Below are positions 30,294 to 40,239 of a stretch of DNA of 45,387 nucleotides, piece by piece. Both the position numbers and the translations under genes were made by a program. Location: NCBI RefSeq assembly GCF_002632465.1, contig NZ_NIBS01000011.1, positions 1 through 45,387 of the forward strand. Reading direction: 5' to 3'. The notes under the pieces were generated by a model. The model searched no databases. It was not told where the DNA came from and was given only the letters and a program-made list of their open reading frames with translations. The DNA comes from Xenorhabdus budapestensis (lineage in GTDB: Bacteria; Pseudomonadota; Gammaproteobacteria; Enterobacterales; Enterobacteriaceae). How positions within the stretch are numbered: position 1 is the stretch's first letter; every line of letters begins with the position of its first letter.

Positions 30294-30581
30294 TTAATGT
30301 TGTCTCAATTTACTTTTATGTTTGGTCAATTGACGAGCCAGTTTGTCTGCCAGCGCATCAATTGCCGCATACATATCTTCATGCTCTGAACTCGCATGCA
30401 ACTCTCCTCCGTTGACATACACCGTGGCTTCAGCGATCTTCTGCACCTTTTCCACTCGGAGGATGACCTGAATAAGGTTAATCTTATCGAAATATTGATC
30501 CAATTTGCCGCATTTTGTGTTCACAACGTTGCGTAGTGCATCAGTGATTTCAAGATTGTGGCCTGTAACATTGAGTTGCAT
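30294..30581 (-). CDS. hpf: Ribosome hibernation promoting factor
   Basis: HPF (short form) promotes 100S ribosome dimers in stationary phase together with RMF. The 95 residues, starting MQLNVTGHNLEITDALRNVV, match E. coli Hpf to the end (KLARQLTKHKSKLRQH). I chose the ATG at 30581, which has AAGGA upstream and the exact family start; a longer reading adds nine unrelated residues and overlaps rpoN. It lies 23 bp after rpoN. Confidence 0.97.
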   Translation of the reverse strand: MQLNVTGHNLEITDALRNVVNTKCGKLDQYFDKINLIQVILRVEKVQKIAEATVYVNGGELHASSEHEDMYAAIDALADKLARQLTKHKSKLRQH

Positions 30582-30604
30582 AGTGTTTTCCTTCTCTGGG
30601 TTGT

Positions 30605-32080
30605 TCAAACCAATTTTTTACGTTGGTTTGAAGGCGGGATGGATAACGACTCTCTATATTTTGCGACAGTTCGACGTGCTACCTGAATGCCTTGCTCGGC
30701 AAGTAAGTTTGTCAATTTACTGTCACTCAGTGGCTTGACCGGGTTTTCTGCCGCGACCAATTTTTTCACCAGTGCCCGTATCGCCGTAGAAGAGGCTTCG
30801 CCTCCGCTATCGGTATTAACGTGACTGGAGAAAAAATATTTCAATTCAAAAATCCCGCGTGGACTATGCAGATACTTCTGGGTTGTCACACGGGAAATGG
30901 TGGATTCATGCATGTCAACTTGATAGGCAATATCAGCCAGTACCAGTGGTTTCATGTATTCCGCACCATATTCAAAGAAATCTTGCTGTCGCTCCACAAT
31001 GCAGTTACTGACTTTCAATAACGTTTCATTGCGACTTGCGAGGCTTTTTATCAGCCATTTGGCTTCTTGCAGGTTATTACGGATAAACAGGCTGTCACTC
31101 TCATTATGAGATTGTTGCCCTAGTGCGGCATAATGCTGATTAATGCGCAGACGAGGGATGTTGTCGGTATTCAGCCTGACCTGCCAGCGTTCATTCTCTT
31201 TCTGGACTAATACATCGGGAATAACGTATTCGGATTCTCCGGTATTCACCATTAATCCGGGCCTCGGCTCCAGTGACTGAATGATATCAATTGCTTCTTT
31301 TAATGCACTTTCTTTTAATTTGCTCTGTCGCAACAAATTTCGAAAGTCCCGGTTGCCCAATAGTTCAAGGTACTTGCTGGTAACCAGTTTTGCTTCGTTC
31401 AGGTAAGGTGTTTCTGCTGGCAGCATTGCAAGCTGGATCAGCAGGCATTCACGTAAATTACGTGCCGCAACACCAATGGGATCAAAGTGTTGTACACGCT
31501 TGAGTACGGTTTCGACTTCTTCTAATGTCAGTTCATCATCACCAATGCTGGCAAGAATCTCCTCGACAGGGGCTGTCAGGTAGCCTGTTTCGTCAATGGC
31601 ATCAATGATCGATGTGGCGATGGCTGAGTCTGTTTCAGTAAAGGGCGTCAGCGCAGCCTGCCACATTAAATAATCTTGTAATGTCTGGGTTGTTTCACCT
31701 TGATAGACGGGGAAATCATCTGCGCTGTAGTCACTTTTTGTTCCCAGGGATGTACCTGCGGTATAAATTTCATCCCAACTGGTATCAAGGGGAAGCTCTT
31801 CAGGCATATCTCGTTGCTCAAGGGCTTCAAGAGTATCCATGACTTTTGTTTCGGTATCAGGATATGTCTCTGAATCAGGTGCTGTTTCCGTATCAGAATA
31901 ACCTTGGGTATCAATTTCCTGATGCAGTTCTTCTTGCTCAAGCATAGGGTTGGCTTCCAAAGCCAGTTGGATCTCCTGCTGAAGTTCAAGCGTAGAAAGT
32001 TGCAACAAACGGATAGCTTGCTGAAGTTGCGGCGTCATCGTCAATTGCTGACTGAGCTTGAGTTGCAAACTTTGCTTCAT
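30605..32080 (-). CDS. rpoN: RNA polymerase sigma-54 factor RpoN
   Basis: Sigma-54 directs RNA polymerase to -24/-12 promoters that need enhancer-binding ATPases (nitrogen assimilation and others). The 491 residues have the glutamine-rich region I ([20 protein letters not shown]), an acidic region II (about 55-95), the core-binding region, and a C-terminal RpoN box [10 protein letters not shown] that reads the -24 element. Region II has near-repeats of the type [14 protein letters not shown] and is somewhat longer than in E. coli. It follows lptB by 77 bp. Confidence 0.97.
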   Translation of the reverse strand: MKQSLQLKLSQQLTMTPQLQQAIRLLQLSTLELQQEIQLALEANPMLEQEELHQEIDTQGYSDTETAPDSETYPDTETKVMDTLEALEQRDMPEELPLDTSWDEIYTAGTSLGTKSDYSADDFPVYQGETTQTLQDYLMWQAALTPFTETDSAIATSIIDAIDETGYLTAPVEEILASIGDDELTLEEVETVLKRVQHFDPIGVAARNLRECLLIQLAMLPAETPYLNEAKLVTSKYLELLGNRDFRNLLRQSKLKESALKEAIDIIQSLEPRPGLMVNTGESEYVIPDVLVQKENERWQVRLNTDNIPRLRINQHYAALGQQSHNESDSLFIRNNLQEAKWLIKSLASRNETLLKVSNCIVERQQDFFEYGAEYMKPLVLADIAYQVDMHESTISRVTTQKYLHSPRGIFELKYFFSSHVNTDSGGEASSTAIRALVKKLVAAENPVKPLSDSKLTNLLAEQGIQVARRTVAKYRESLSIPPSNQRKKLV

Positions 32081-32157
32081 AACGTTCTCACTTCCTCCTG
32101 CACTGATCCTTAATACTCCTGAACTGAATGCCCTCGAATTTTGCCTGACGATGAGCC

Positions 32158-32883
32158 TTAAAGCCGGAAACCCTCGCCCAGATAAACTCGCTTAACTTGC
32201 TCATTGCTAAGGATATCTTCTGGTGTACCATGGGCTATCAAATGCCCCTGACTGACAATGTAAGCACGTTCACAAACATCCAGTGTTTCACGGACGTTAT
32301 GATCAGTAATTAGAACACCCAGACCACAGTCACGTAGGTGTTGAATGATCTTTTTAATATCAAGAACAGAAATAGGGTCAACACCTGCAAAAGGTTCATC
32401 CAACAGAATAAATTTAGGATTAGCGGCCAGTGCGCGGGCGATTTCCACACGGCGGCGTTCACCACCGGACAATGATTGACCAAGATTGTTACGCAAATGA
32501 GAAATATGAAACTCTTCCATTAATTCTTCGGCGCGTGCTTTGCGCTGTTCCTGATTGATATCCTTACGGATTTTAAGAACCGCCATTAAATTATCGTACA
32601 CGCTCAGCCGGCGGAAGATTGAGGCTTCCTGTGGTAAGTAACCGATGCCCCGGCGGGCACGTTCATGCAGAGGTAGCAGGCTGATATCCTCATGGTCTAT
32701 TGTGATAGTACCTGCATCACGTGGCACAATGCCAACGACCATATAGAAAGTTGTGGTTTTACCTGCACCGTTTGGCCCAAGCAGGCCCACAATTTCACCT
32801 GATTTTACTTTCAGGCTGACATCTTCAACAACCTTACGTCCCTTATAAGCTTTTGCCAGATTGTCCGCGTTTAATATTGCCAT
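32158..32883 (-). CDS. lptB: LPS export ABC transporter ATPase LptB
   Basis: The cytoplasmic ATPase of LptB2FGC, which extracts LPS from the inner membrane and pushes it along the LptA bridge. The 241 residues have Walker [10 protein letters not shown] (36-44), signature [15 protein letters not shown], Walker [14 protein letters not shown], and the H-loop in [10 protein letters not shown]. It lies 6 bp after lptA in the kdsD-kdsC-lptC-lptA-lptB order. Confidence 0.98.
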   Translation of the reverse strand: MAILNADNLAKAYKGRKVVEDVSLKVKSGEIVGLLGPNGAGKTTTFYMVVGIVPRDAGTITIDHEDISLLPLHERARRGIGYLPQEASIFRRLSVYDNLMAVLKIRKDINQEQRKARAEELMEEFHISHLRNNLGQSLSGGERRRVEIARALAANPKFILLDEPFAGVDPISVLDIKKIIQHLRDCGLGVLITDHNVRETLDVCERAYIVSQGHLIAHGTPEDILSNEQVKRVYLGEGFRL

Positions 32884-32889
32884 ACGTCG

Positions 32890-33465
32890 TTATTTACTCT
32901 TTTTATGAACATCAGTGTTGTTAACATCAGCGTTGTTAACACTAGGGCCTTTTTCCTGCAACTGAGAAGGTAACAGGACGGTGGTGACATGTTTACCTTT
33001 ATCACTAAAGGCTTCCATTTGCTGTGTTGGCACTAAATAGGTGATTTTATCGCCTTTGATGTTACTGTCGAGCTGTTCAAGATAAGCATTGCCTGTCAGT
33101 GTGACTAGCTCGCTACCCATTTCATAGCGCATCTTCGAAGCATGGCCTTTGATGGGTTTACCATCATCCTGTAATTGATAAAACGTTGCAGGATTGCCAT
33201 AGGCTTCGATAACGGTTTTTTTCGAATCACCGTCAGGGCGGGTAACAACAACCTTATCAGCCCGAATATCGATAGAACCTTGCTTTACGATAACATTATC
33301 CGTAAATGTGGTAACGTTCCTCGTTACATCCAAAGATTGTCTGGCTGAATCAATGGTAATGGGTTTTTGCGTGTCATCTTTCAATGCCAGCGCAGGCTGG
33401 CTAACTGCAACCAGTGTACTGGTAATCAGGGTATTACGGATTAGGTTCTTCATGTGGAATCTCAT
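32890..33465 (-). CDS. lptA: LPS periplasmic bridge protein LptA
   Basis: LptA polymerises into the beta-jellyroll bridge that carries LPS across the periplasm between LptC and LptD. The 191 residues have a signal peptide ending SQPALA (about 1-27) and the OstA domain with GNVIVKQGS-type strands, VVVTRPDGDSKK and GNAYLEQLDSNIKGDKITYL. The C-terminal tail contains the duplicated motif NNADV-NNTDV, coded by a tandem 15-bp repeat (32908-32937). The gene overlaps the end of lptC by 32 bp. Confidence 0.95.
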   Translation of the reverse strand: MRFHMKNLIRNTLITSTLVAVSQPALALKDDTQKPITIDSARQSLDVTRNVTTFTDNVIVKQGSIDIRADKVVVTRPDGDSKKTVIEAYGNPATFYQLQDDGKPIKGHASKMRYEMGSELVTLTGNAYLEQLDSNIKGDKITYLVPTQQMEAFSDKGKHVTTVLLPSQLQEKGPSVNNADVNNTDVHKKSK

Positions 33466-34027
33466 AGCGAGTGCTCACCTTTTCAATCAATTCAGCAGTT
33501 TTGTCTCGTAGATTGCCGCGCATTCTCATACCAACAGATTGCAGTCCGACTCCCTCTAAAGTGACTTTATCGTCAGATACGACGTCCTGAGTCACGAGAT
33601 TGACTGTTGCATTATCTGTTGTGATCTTTTGCAATTGTGATGCGTCATTCAAGCTGTCCACTTGGACATCCCCATGTAAGTAGAGCATATCATCATGGGT
33701 AAGTTTTGCTTTATTGGCGCGTATTGTCCATGTCGGTTTCGGGGGTGTGGATGAGCTGTTAGCATCAAAAGTAGTCAAAACTGGCTTGGTAAACCAAGTC
33801 AGTTTTGTTTCCGTATAATTTTTAACATCATCTGCCACGAGTTTATAAGCCAATTTACCCCCTGGATCATAAACAAATGTGATAGCTTCCTCTGTTTGGT
33901 AAGTAGGATAACTATCATCTAAAATTGGTGATGAAGTGTCTTGATTTGAATTGGATAAATTCCAGCCAATCAATGCAAGCACAATCAAAGTCAGTATTGC
34001 GATCAGCCAGGATTGAGTTCTGCTCAT
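33434..34027 (-). CDS. lptC: LPS export protein LptC
   Basis: A bitopic protein that accepts LPS from LptBFG and passes it to LptA. The 197 residues have one N-terminal membrane helix (about 7-25) and a periplasmic jellyroll with ITTDNATVNLVTQDV and MRMRGNLRDKTAELIEKVST, as in E. coli LptC. It starts 19 bp after kdsC and overlaps lptA, which suggests translational coupling. Confidence 0.95.
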   Translation of the reverse strand: MSRTQSWLIAILTLIVLALIGWNLSNSNQDTSSPILDDSYPTYQTEEAITFVYDPGGKLAYKLVADDVKNYTETKLTWFTKPVLTTFDANSSSTPPKPTWTIRANKAKLTHDDMLYLHGDVQVDSLNDASQLQKITTDNATVNLVTQDVVSDDKVTLEGVGLQSVGMRMRGNLRDKTAELIEKVSTRYEIPHEEPNP

Positions 34028-34046
34028 TCTTTTTTCAGTTCATATT

Positions 34047-34610
34047 TTATATTGATAACCCTTTGGCATCTTCAAGCTTATTCTGAGCGAAAAGCACCAA
34101 ATCACAAAGTTCTCTGACTGCCCCACGACCACCAGCAATCTGAGTTACATAATTCGCCTTCGGCAGCAATAGTGGGTGAGCATCGGCCACCGCAGCTGAT
34201 AACCCGACCTGAGCCATTACTGGCCAATCAATCAGATCATCGCCGATATAGGCAACCTGTTCAGGTTGTAGCGCTAGTTTATCCAACAGTTCCTGATACG
34301 CCAAAATCTTATCGTTCTGACCTTGGTAAAGATATGTAATACCAAGGGTTTTTGCACGATTTTCCAGCAACTTGGCTTGGCGGCCAGTTATGATTGCAAC
34401 TTCGATACCGGAGGTAATTAAACAACGGATACCGTAACCATCACGAACATTGAAGGCTTTCAGCTCTTCACCCTCATTGCCCATGTATATCAGGCCATCT
34501 GACATCACACCATCAACATCGCAGATCAATAAGCGGATCTTTTTGGCTTTCTCGATAATTTCTTTATTAACTGGGCCATAACAGGTATCCAGATATTCGT
34601 TTTGCTTCAT
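34047..34610 (-). CDS. kdsC: 3-deoxy-D-manno-octulosonate 8-phosphate phosphatase
   Basis: A HAD-family phosphatase that releases Kdo from Kdo-8-phosphate for the LPS inner core. The 187 residues include the nucleophile motif LICDVDGVMSDG, IITGRQAKLLENRA, and the metal motif YIGDDLIDWPVM. It follows kdsD, which makes the upstream intermediate. The 114-bp gap between them contains a hairpin. Confidence 0.97.
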   Translation of the reverse strand: MKQNEYLDTCYGPVNKEIIEKAKKIRLLICDVDGVMSDGLIYMGNEGEELKAFNVRDGYGIRCLITSGIEVAIITGRQAKLLENRAKTLGITYLYQGQNDKILAYQELLDKLALQPEQVAYIGDDLIDWPVMAQVGLSAAVADAHPLLLPKANYVTQIAGGRGAVRELCDLVLFAQNKLEDAKGLSI

Positions 34611-34665
34611 TCAGGAATTCTCTACTACATTATTTCACTAGTGTTGTAACTAGTATTAAATTGTG

Positions 34666-34689
34666 ACAGGCCTTTGGTTGCAGGCCTGT
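34666..34689 (-). terminator. Hairpin between kdsD and kdsC
   Basis: An 8-bp perfect stem, ACAGGCCT (34666-34673) with AGGCCTGT (34682-34689), lies 36 bp after the kdsD stop. No strong T-run follows on the minus strand, so it is likely a weak terminator or attenuator before kdsC. A second small dyad, ACTAGT/ACTAGT, lies at about 34638-34655. Confidence 0.4.
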
Positions 34690-34724
34690 TCAGTACTATT
34701 TTACCAGACTTATATGACGGGTTT

Positions 34725-35693
34725 TTATACAACTCCTGCTTGCAATAGATCGTGCATATGTAATACACCAAGCAAGGTGTTGCCTTCTGTAACCAGTAGG
34801 GAGGTAATATGGCGTGATTGCATCAGATTCAGGGCATCAACAGCTAACGCATTCGGTTTGATGCGGACCCCTCCCGTGGTCATGACGTCAGAAATTTTGG
34901 CGTTGTTTAAATCGATACCCATATCGAAAACGCGGCGTAGATCCCCGTCAGTAAAGATACCATCGATCTGCATATCACCACCACAGATGACCGTCATGCC
35001 CAGTTTTTTTCGTGTGATTTCTATCAATGCTTCACGCAGGGTGGCAGTGCGGGGTACTCGAGGAATATTATCACCAGTGGTCATTAGGTCACTGGTCAGT
35101 AGCAAAAGTTTGCGTCCAAGTGCACCACCGGGATGGGAAAGGGCGAAATCTTCTGTGGTAAAACCACGGGCTTCCAGTAGTGCAAGGGCCAGGGCATCGC
35201 CCATGACCAACGTTGCGGTTGTGCTGGTTGTGGGAGCCAATCCCAATGGGCAGGCTTCTTGTGGTGTTTTGATGCACAAATGGACATCAGAGGCTTTACC
35301 CATACTACTGTTACAGTTATTTGTCATACAGATGAGTGGGACTTTTTGCCGCTTAAGTATTGGAATTAAGGCGAGGATCTCATTGGATTCACCGGAATTG
35401 GAAATGGCTATTACAATGTCTTTTGGGGTTACCATGCCGAGATCACCGTGACTGGCTTCTCCGGGGTGGACAAAGAACGACGGAGTTCCGGTGCTGGCAA
35501 ATGTTGCTGCCATTTTCCTTCCTATGTGGCCGGATTTTCCCATCCCCATGACAATGACTTTGCCCTCGCAGCCAAACATTAATTCACAGGCTTTGCTGAA
35601 ATCATCATTGATGTATTGTTCCAACCTCGCTAATCCGTCGAGTTCGATATGTAATACTCTCTTACCTGCTTGCTGAAAATCAATCTTAGGCAT
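34725..35693 (-). CDS. kdsD: D-arabinose 5-phosphate isomerase
   Basis: Converts ribulose 5-phosphate to arabinose 5-phosphate, the first dedicated step of Kdo synthesis. The 322 residues have an N-terminal SIS domain (VIVMGMGKSGHIGRKMAATF, ISNSGESNEI) with the conserved FALSHPGGALGR stretch, then two CBS motifs (about 205-322). I chose the ATG at 35693 because GGGAG lies 5 bp upstream; a GTG four codons earlier has no better signal. Confidence 0.96.
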   Translation of the reverse strand: MPKIDFQQAGKRVLHIELDGLARLEQYINDDFSKACELMFGCEGKVIVMGMGKSGHIGRKMAATFASTGTPSFFVHPGEASHGDLGMVTPKDIVIAISNSGESNEILALIPILKRQKVPLICMTNNCNSSMGKASDVHLCIKTPQEACPLGLAPTTSTTATLVMGDALALALLEARGFTTEDFALSHPGGALGRKLLLLTSDLMTTGDNIPRVPRTATLREALIEITRKKLGMTVICGGDMQIDGIFTDGDLRRVFDMGIDLNNAKISDVMTTGGVRIKPNALAVDALNLMQSRHITSLLVTEGNTLLGVLHMHDLLQAGVV

Positions 35694-35737
35694 TTTTACT
35701 CCCACTTCTTCCCATTCAATCGGTAATTATTCAGTAC

Positions 35738-35761
35738 ATTAATCACCGGATATTAATCACC
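35738..35761 (-). repeat. Tandem 14-bp-period duplication at the yrbG stop
   Basis: ATTAATCACC occurs at 35738-35747 and 35752-35761. The duplication spans the yrbG stop codon and copies it into the spacer before kdsD. Confidence 0.75.
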
Positions 35762-36721
35762 AGACATCACAAAAAGTACGACAAAATAAGCGATAAAACA
35801 GCCGAGTAATAACCCGCCGTTCAATCGGTTCAACCGATGTTTTCTCCTTACACAGAATATCGTGAATAGTACACTTGCTGCCATCATGATCCAAAAATCC
35901 CGGGAAAAGGCATAGGATGAAATAACGCTGGGTGAAAATATGCTGGAAATACCTAATACAAAAGTCATGTTGAAAACATTAGAACCAATGATATTTCCTA
36001 TTGCCATATCATTTTCGCCTTTAATGGCCGCAGCAATAGAAGTAGCAAGTTCAGGCAGGCTTGTTCCCACAGCTAAAATTGTCAGTCCAATAACCAGATC
36101 ACTGATACCATAAATATGCGCAATCACGGTGGCATTATCAATTACCATGCGGGTAGATATCGGCAGGATAATTAACCCTAAAACAACCCAAAGCAGCGCG
36201 ATCCCTTTGTTGCCTTCGACGGGCAGTTCTGAGTCCCGCTCCCGTGTGTAGTTGTCGATATCATTACATTGGGAGTTGGCTGTCATTTTTATCATTATTG
36301 ATATAAAAAATAGGGCGGTAAACAACAGAACAATGCCATCCAAACGACTCAGGTAGTTATTAGACAACAAGTAGCCTGCAAATCCCATAATCAGCAACAT
36401 CAGGGGCAATTCTCGCCGCAGAATTTCTGATTGCACTGTTATTGGACGAATAAGTGCGACGGCGCCGATAATCAACAGTAAATTTGTAATATTAGAACCG
36501 ATTGCATTACCCACAGCCATGTTTGGTAGCCCATTCAGACTTGCGGTGACAGATACCATCAATTCTGGCAAACAGGTGCCGATTCCCATGACCACCAGGC
36601 CGATAATAAAAGGCGGTATTTTTAGTGCGCGGGCAAACACCGCAGCACCATATACTAATCTATCAGAACCATACACCAGTAAAATCAACCCAGTAATGAG
36701 CAGTACAATAGTCAGAAACAT
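35753..36721 (-). CDS. yrbG: Inner-membrane calcium/sodium antiporter family protein YrbG
   Basis: A cation/Ca2+ exchanger-family protein. The 322 residues form about ten membrane helices in two inverted repeats, each with a signature motif: GIGTCLPELMVSV plus GNAIGSNITNLLLI in the first half, and AVGTSLPELATSI plus GNIIGSNVFNMTFV in the second. The acidic residues in these motifs bind the cation. The ATG at 36721 has AAGGAA upstream. It heads the yrbG-kdsD-kdsC-lpt operon and is divergent from mlaF. Confidence 0.94.
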   Translation of the reverse strand: MFLTIVLLITGLILLVYGSDRLVYGAAVFARALKIPPFIIGLVVMGIGTCLPELMVSVTASLNGLPNMAVGNAIGSNITNLLLIIGAVALIRPITVQSEILRRELPLMLLIMGFAGYLLSNNYLSRLDGIVLLFTALFFISIMIKMTANSQCNDIDNYTRERDSELPVEGNKGIALLWVVLGLIILPISTRMVIDNATVIAHIYGISDLVIGLTILAVGTSLPELATSIAAAIKGENDMAIGNIIGSNVFNMTFVLGISSIFSPSVISSYAFSRDFWIMMAASVLFTIFCVRRKHRLNRLNGGLLLGCFIAYFVVLFVMSGD

Positions 36722-36949
36722 GATGTGTTCCTTAGATAAAGATTTATTTGAGCACAATGCCAGTGTTGATTGATTTGTAAATAAAAATATTTATTTAGTC
36801 AGAGTTATATATTCTGAAGGTCGAATGATAAAAAGTAAAATTTGCTATCACTTTGCTAACGCAAATTTGGCAATTTTTTTGTAGTATGCATCACTGATTA
36901 TTTGGAAACAGTAAGCAATTAGTTTATTAACGATTAAGGGCTATCAATA

Positions 36950-37765
36950 ATGAGTCAACAAACAAAAAATCTTATTGAGATCAACGGTATGTATTTCACT
37001 CGTGGTCAACGCCCAATTTTTGCTGATATTAATCTGACCGTCCCAAAAGGAAAAATAACCGCTATCATGGGCCCTTCCGGTATTGGAAAAACGACTCTAC
37101 TGCGTTTGATTGGTGGGCAAATCCGTCCTGAACGTGGTGAAATTTGGTTTGATGGCGATAATATCCCAGCATTATCCCGCTCACGCCTTTATGCTGTCCG
37201 TAAGAAAATGAGCATGTTATTTCAGTCAGGTGCATTGTTTACGGATCTGAATGTTTTTGACAACGTTGCTTTTCCCTTACGTGAGCATACTGAGCTGCCC
37301 GAGGAGTTAATTTATACTACGGTAATGATGAAACTGGAAGCCGTAGGATTGCGTGGTGCCGCTCAATTGATGCCATCGGAGTTGTCTGGAGGTATGGCAA
37401 GGCGGGCAGCTTTGGCGAGGGCGATTGCACTGGATCCTAATTTAATCATGTTTGATGAGCCATTTGTTGGTCAGGATCCGATTACAATGGGTGTTCTGGT
37501 GAAGTTGATCGATGAACTCAATCATGCTCTTGGTGTCACCTGTGTTGTGGTTTCTCATGATGTTCCTGAAGTATTGAGCATTGCTGATTATGCTTACATT
37601 GTGGCTGAACAAAAGGTTATTGCAGAAGGTACACCGGAGCAGTTGAAAATGAATCAGGATCAACGGGTACGACAGTTCCTTGATGGCATTGCTGATGGGC
37701 CAGTGCCTTTCCGTTTCCCTGCGGGGGATTATAAAACCGAGTTATTAGCTAATAAAATTAGTTAA
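36950..37765 (+). CDS. mlaF: Phospholipid transporter ATPase MlaF
   Basis: The ATPase of the MlaFEDB complex, which moves mislocalised phospholipids between outer and inner membranes to keep lipid asymmetry. The 271 residues have Walker A GPSGIGKTT (41-49), signature ELSGGMARRAALARA, Walker B LIMFDEPF, and the H-loop VVSHDVPEV. It is the first gene of mlaFEDCB, with a 228-bp divergent promoter region shared with yrbG. Confidence 0.97.
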   Translation: MSQQTKNLIEINGMYFTRGQRPIFADINLTVPKGKITAIMGPSGIGKTTLLRLIGGQIRPERGEIWFDGDNIPALSRSRLYAVRKKMSMLFQSGALFTDLNVFDNVAFPLREHTELPEELIYTTVMMKLEAVGLRGAAQLMPSELSGGMARRAALARAIALDPNLIMFDEPFVGQDPITMGVLVKLIDELNHALGVTCVVVSHDVPEVLSIADYAYIVAEQKVIAEGTPEQLKMNQDQRVRQFLDGIADGPVPFRFPAGDYKTELLANKIS

Positions 37766-37792
37766 TAACAAAATAGTTATTAGGATAATGGA

Positions 37793-38581
37793 ATGTTGAT
37801 GTTAACACGGGCATTGGCAACATTGGGCAGGCGTGCGATTGAAGTTGTCGCTTCATTCGGTCGTGCGGGGTTCATGCTGTTCAGCGCAATTATTGGTAAA
37901 CCGGAACCTGCCAGACAGTGGTTATTATTGCGTCAGCAGCTTTATAGCGTAGGTGTTCAGTCACTGCTGATTATTGTCGTTTCAGGTTTATTTATTGGCA
38001 TGGTTTTGGCGTTACAGGGCTATTTGGTGCTGAGAACTTTCAGTGCTGAAGGCAGCCTTGGCATGATGGTAGCTTTATCGCTGTTGCGGGAATTAGGCCC
38101 GGTAGTGACGGCACTCTTGTTTACTGGTCGCGCAGGATCTGCATTGACCGCAGAAATTGGTCTGATGAAAGCTACAGAACAAATTTCCAGTTTGGAAATG
38201 ATGGCAGTTGACCCATTGCGTCGGGTAGTTGCCCCACGTTTCTGGGCTGGCTTTATCAGTATGCCTTTGTTATCACTTATTTTTGTTGCAGTTGGCATTC
38301 TGGGCGGCGTGATGGTTGGTGTGGATTGGAAAGGCATTGATGGTGGTTTTTTCTGGTCTTCCATGCAGTCAGCGGTGGAATGGCAGAAAGATATACTTAA
38401 TTGTTTTCTAAAGAGCGTAGTTTTTGCCATCACGGTTACATGGATCGCGCTGTTCAATGGTTATGATGCTATCCCAACATCGGAAGGGATCAGCAGGGCA
38501 ACGACGCGCACAGTGGTTCATGCGTCGTTGGCAGTATTGGGCTTGGATTTTGTGCTGACGGCACTGATGTTTGGGAACTAA
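37793..38581 (+). CDS. mlaE: Phospholipid transporter permease MlaE
   Basis: The integral membrane permease of the Mla transporter. The 262 residues have an amphipathic N-terminal helix and about five membrane segments. Family blocks are [27 protein letters not shown] and, near the end, [21 protein letters not shown]. It starts 27 bp after mlaF and ends 4 bp before mlaD. Confidence 0.97.
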   Translation: MLMLTRALATLGRRAIEVVASFGRAGFMLFSAIIGKPEPARQWLLLRQQLYSVGVQSLLIIVVSGLFIGMVLALQGYLVLRTFSAEGSLGMMVALSLLRELGPVVTALLFTGRAGSALTAEIGLMKATEQISSLEMMAVDPLRRVVAPRFWAGFISMPLLSLIFVAVGILGGVMVGVDWKGIDGGFFWSSMQSAVEWQKDILNCFLKSVVFAITVTWIALFNGYDAIPTSEGISRATTRTVVHASLAVLGLDFVLTALMFGN

Positions 38582-38585
38582 TTCG

Positions 38586-39098
38586 ATGCAAAGTAAGAAA
38601 AATGAAATTTGGGTTGGAGGTTTTGTCTTAATTGCACTGGCAGCAATCATTTTTTTATGTCTGAAAGTCGCTGATATTCGGTCTTTCGGTAGCCAGACCA
38701 CTTATCGTGTCACTGCTGCATTTGACAATATTGGTGGATTGAAAGAACGTTCCCCTGTCAAAATCGGAGGCGTTGTTATTGGTCGGGTAGGGAAAATCTG
38801 GCTGGATAAGAAAACCTATACTCCACAGGTCGATCTGGATATTTTCACGCAGTACGACAATATTCCAAGTTCCAGTTCTCTTTCTATTCGGACCTCAGGT
38901 CTGTTAGGTGAACAATATGTCGCGTTGAATGTAGGGTTTGATGATCCTGATTTGGGCGTCACCATGCTGAAAGATGGAGATCGGATTGAGGACACCAAAC
39001 CTGCAATGGTTCTTGAAGACTTAATTGGTCAGTTCCTGTACAAGAGTGGGGGTGGAGATCATCGTCAATCTTCTGCTGTTCCCGCACAGGCACACTAA
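38586..39098 (+). CDS. mlaD: Phospholipid transporter MCE protein MlaD
   Basis: An MCE-domain protein anchored in the inner membrane that forms a hexameric ring over MlaE and channels lipids. The 170 residues have one membrane helix (about 8-26), the MCE domain (FDNIGGLKERSPVKIGGVVIGRV), and the hydrophobic pore region near SGLLGEQYVAL. It is somewhat shorter at the C-terminus than E. coli MlaD (183). I chose the ATG at 38586 by alignment; an upstream start would overlap mlaE. Confidence 0.95.
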   Translation: MQSKKNEIWVGGFVLIALAAIIFLCLKVADIRSFGSQTTYRVTAAFDNIGGLKERSPVKIGGVVIGRVGKIWLDKKTYTPQVDLDIFTQYDNIPSSSSLSIRTSGLLGEQYVALNVGFDDPDLGVTMLKDGDRIEDTKPAMVLEDLIGQFLYKSGGGDHRQSSAVPAQAH

Positions 39099-39128
39099 CC
39101 AATAATCCACTGCTTAGGAGAAATGCCA

Positions 39129-39761
39129 ATGATGTTTAAGCGATTACTTATGGCTGCCTTACTGGTGGTTGCACCATTCGCCAGTGCTGTTGATCAAACC
39201 AACCCTTATGCATTAATGAAAGATGCAGCAGAAAAAACGTTCTCTCGTCTAAAGAATGAACAGCCGCAGATTCAGGCGAATCCTGAAATACTGCGTCAGA
39301 TTGTGCATCAGGAATTAATGCCTTATGTACAGGCAAAATATGCAGGAGCATTGGTATTGGGGCCTTACTATAAGCAAGCGACACCAGAGCAGCGTGACGT
39401 TTATTTCAAGGCATTTGAGTCTTATCTGGAGCAAGCTTATGGTCAGGCTCTGGCAATGTATCATGGACAAAATTACCAAATTGCTCCTGAGCAACCACTG
39501 GATGATAAGACCATCGTAGCTATCCGTGTCACCATCACAGATCCTAATGGTCAACCACCTGTTCGTCTCGATTTTCAGTGGCGAAAAAACAGTAAAACCG
39601 GGTACTGGCAGGCTTACGACATGATAGCAGAAGGGGTGAGCATGATTACGACGAAACAGAATGAGTGGTCGGAAATTCTGCGCCAAAAAGGTATCAATGG
39701 ATTAACTGAGCAATTGAAAATCAGTGCACAAGTTCCAATCACTTTGGAAAAGAAAAAGTGA
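39129..39761 (+). CDS. mlaC: Periplasmic phospholipid-binding protein MlaC
   Basis: A periplasmic shuttle that carries single phospholipids between MlaA-porin at the outer membrane and MlaFEDB. The 210 residues have a signal peptide ([20 protein letters not shown], cleavage before VDQ) and the family blocks [13 protein letters not shown] and [20 protein letters not shown]. ATGs at 39123, 39129 and 39132 compete; 39129 has the best spacing (8 bp) from AGGAG. Confidence 0.96.
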   Translation: MMFKRLLMAALLVVAPFASAVDQTNPYALMKDAAEKTFSRLKNEQPQIQANPEILRQIVHQELMPYVQAKYAGALVLGPYYKQATPEQRDVYFKAFESYLEQAYGQALAMYHGQNYQIAPEQPLDDKTIVAIRVTITDPNGQPPVRLDFQWRKNSKTGYWQAYDMIAEGVSMITTKQNEWSEILRQKGINGLTEQLKISAQVPITLEKKK

Positions 39762-39762
39762 T

Positions 39763-40089
39763 ATGAAAAACCGGGAAAAGGATAAAGTGCTTGATAGAAT
39801 GCAGTTAAGTTGGGAACAAGAAGGAAACACACTGTTTCTGAAAGGTACGTTGGATCGCGATAGCCTGTTATCCTTTTGGCAGGAAAGAGACAGCGTATTG
39901 GCTCAGATAGATAATATTGATGTTTCCCAACTTGAACATGTGGATTCCACGGGGCTGGCCTTATTTGTTCGCGTAAAAGGTGACAGGCAGCAACAAGGCA
40001 AAGCGCTGACATTTTCTGGTATAGGAGAGCGCCTGAAAACGCTGATTACGCTTTATGGTCTGCAAAGATACTTTGCAGACCATTTATAA
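39763..40089 (+). CDS. mlaB: STAS-domain protein MlaB
   Basis: A small cytoplasmic STAS-domain subunit that binds MlaF and stabilises its active dimer. The 108 residues have LSWEQEGNTLFLKGTLDRDS, then IDVSQLEHVDSTGLALFVR, where the STAS threonine is Thr67. It starts 1 bp after mlaC. Compared with E. coli (97 residues) it has an N-terminal extension of charged residues, unless translation starts at the ATG at 39799. A strong terminator follows. Confidence 0.9.
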   Translation: MKNREKDKVLDRMQLSWEQEGNTLFLKGTLDRDSLLSFWQERDSVLAQIDNIDVSQLEHVDSTGLALFVRVKGDRQQQGKALTFSGIGERLKTLITLYGLQRYFADHL

Positions 40090-40129
40090 CCTGAGAATAA
40101 TTCACCAGAAAGACGGTGGGTATAATTAT

Positions 40130-40165
40130 CGCCCTTATGAGTGCTTGTCTTATAAGGGCGTTTTT
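40130..40165 (+). terminator. Terminator of the mla operon
   Basis: A perfect 9-bp stem, CGCCCTTAT (40130-40138) with ATAAGGGCG (40152-40160), is followed directly by TTTTT. It lies 41 bp after mlaB and separates mlaFEDCB from ibaG-murA. Confidence 0.9.
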
Positions 40166-40239
40166 CTTGGTTTAAGAGTCGTCTGGATTCCATTACGATA
40201 GGCGTCTACTATTATTTTAACAGCGAATGTGAGCAACCT

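Noticed and set aside
34663-35451. 262-residue plus-strand frame opposite kdsD
   Set aside because: It is the mirror of a well-conserved gene and has no ribosome-binding site or family resemblance.
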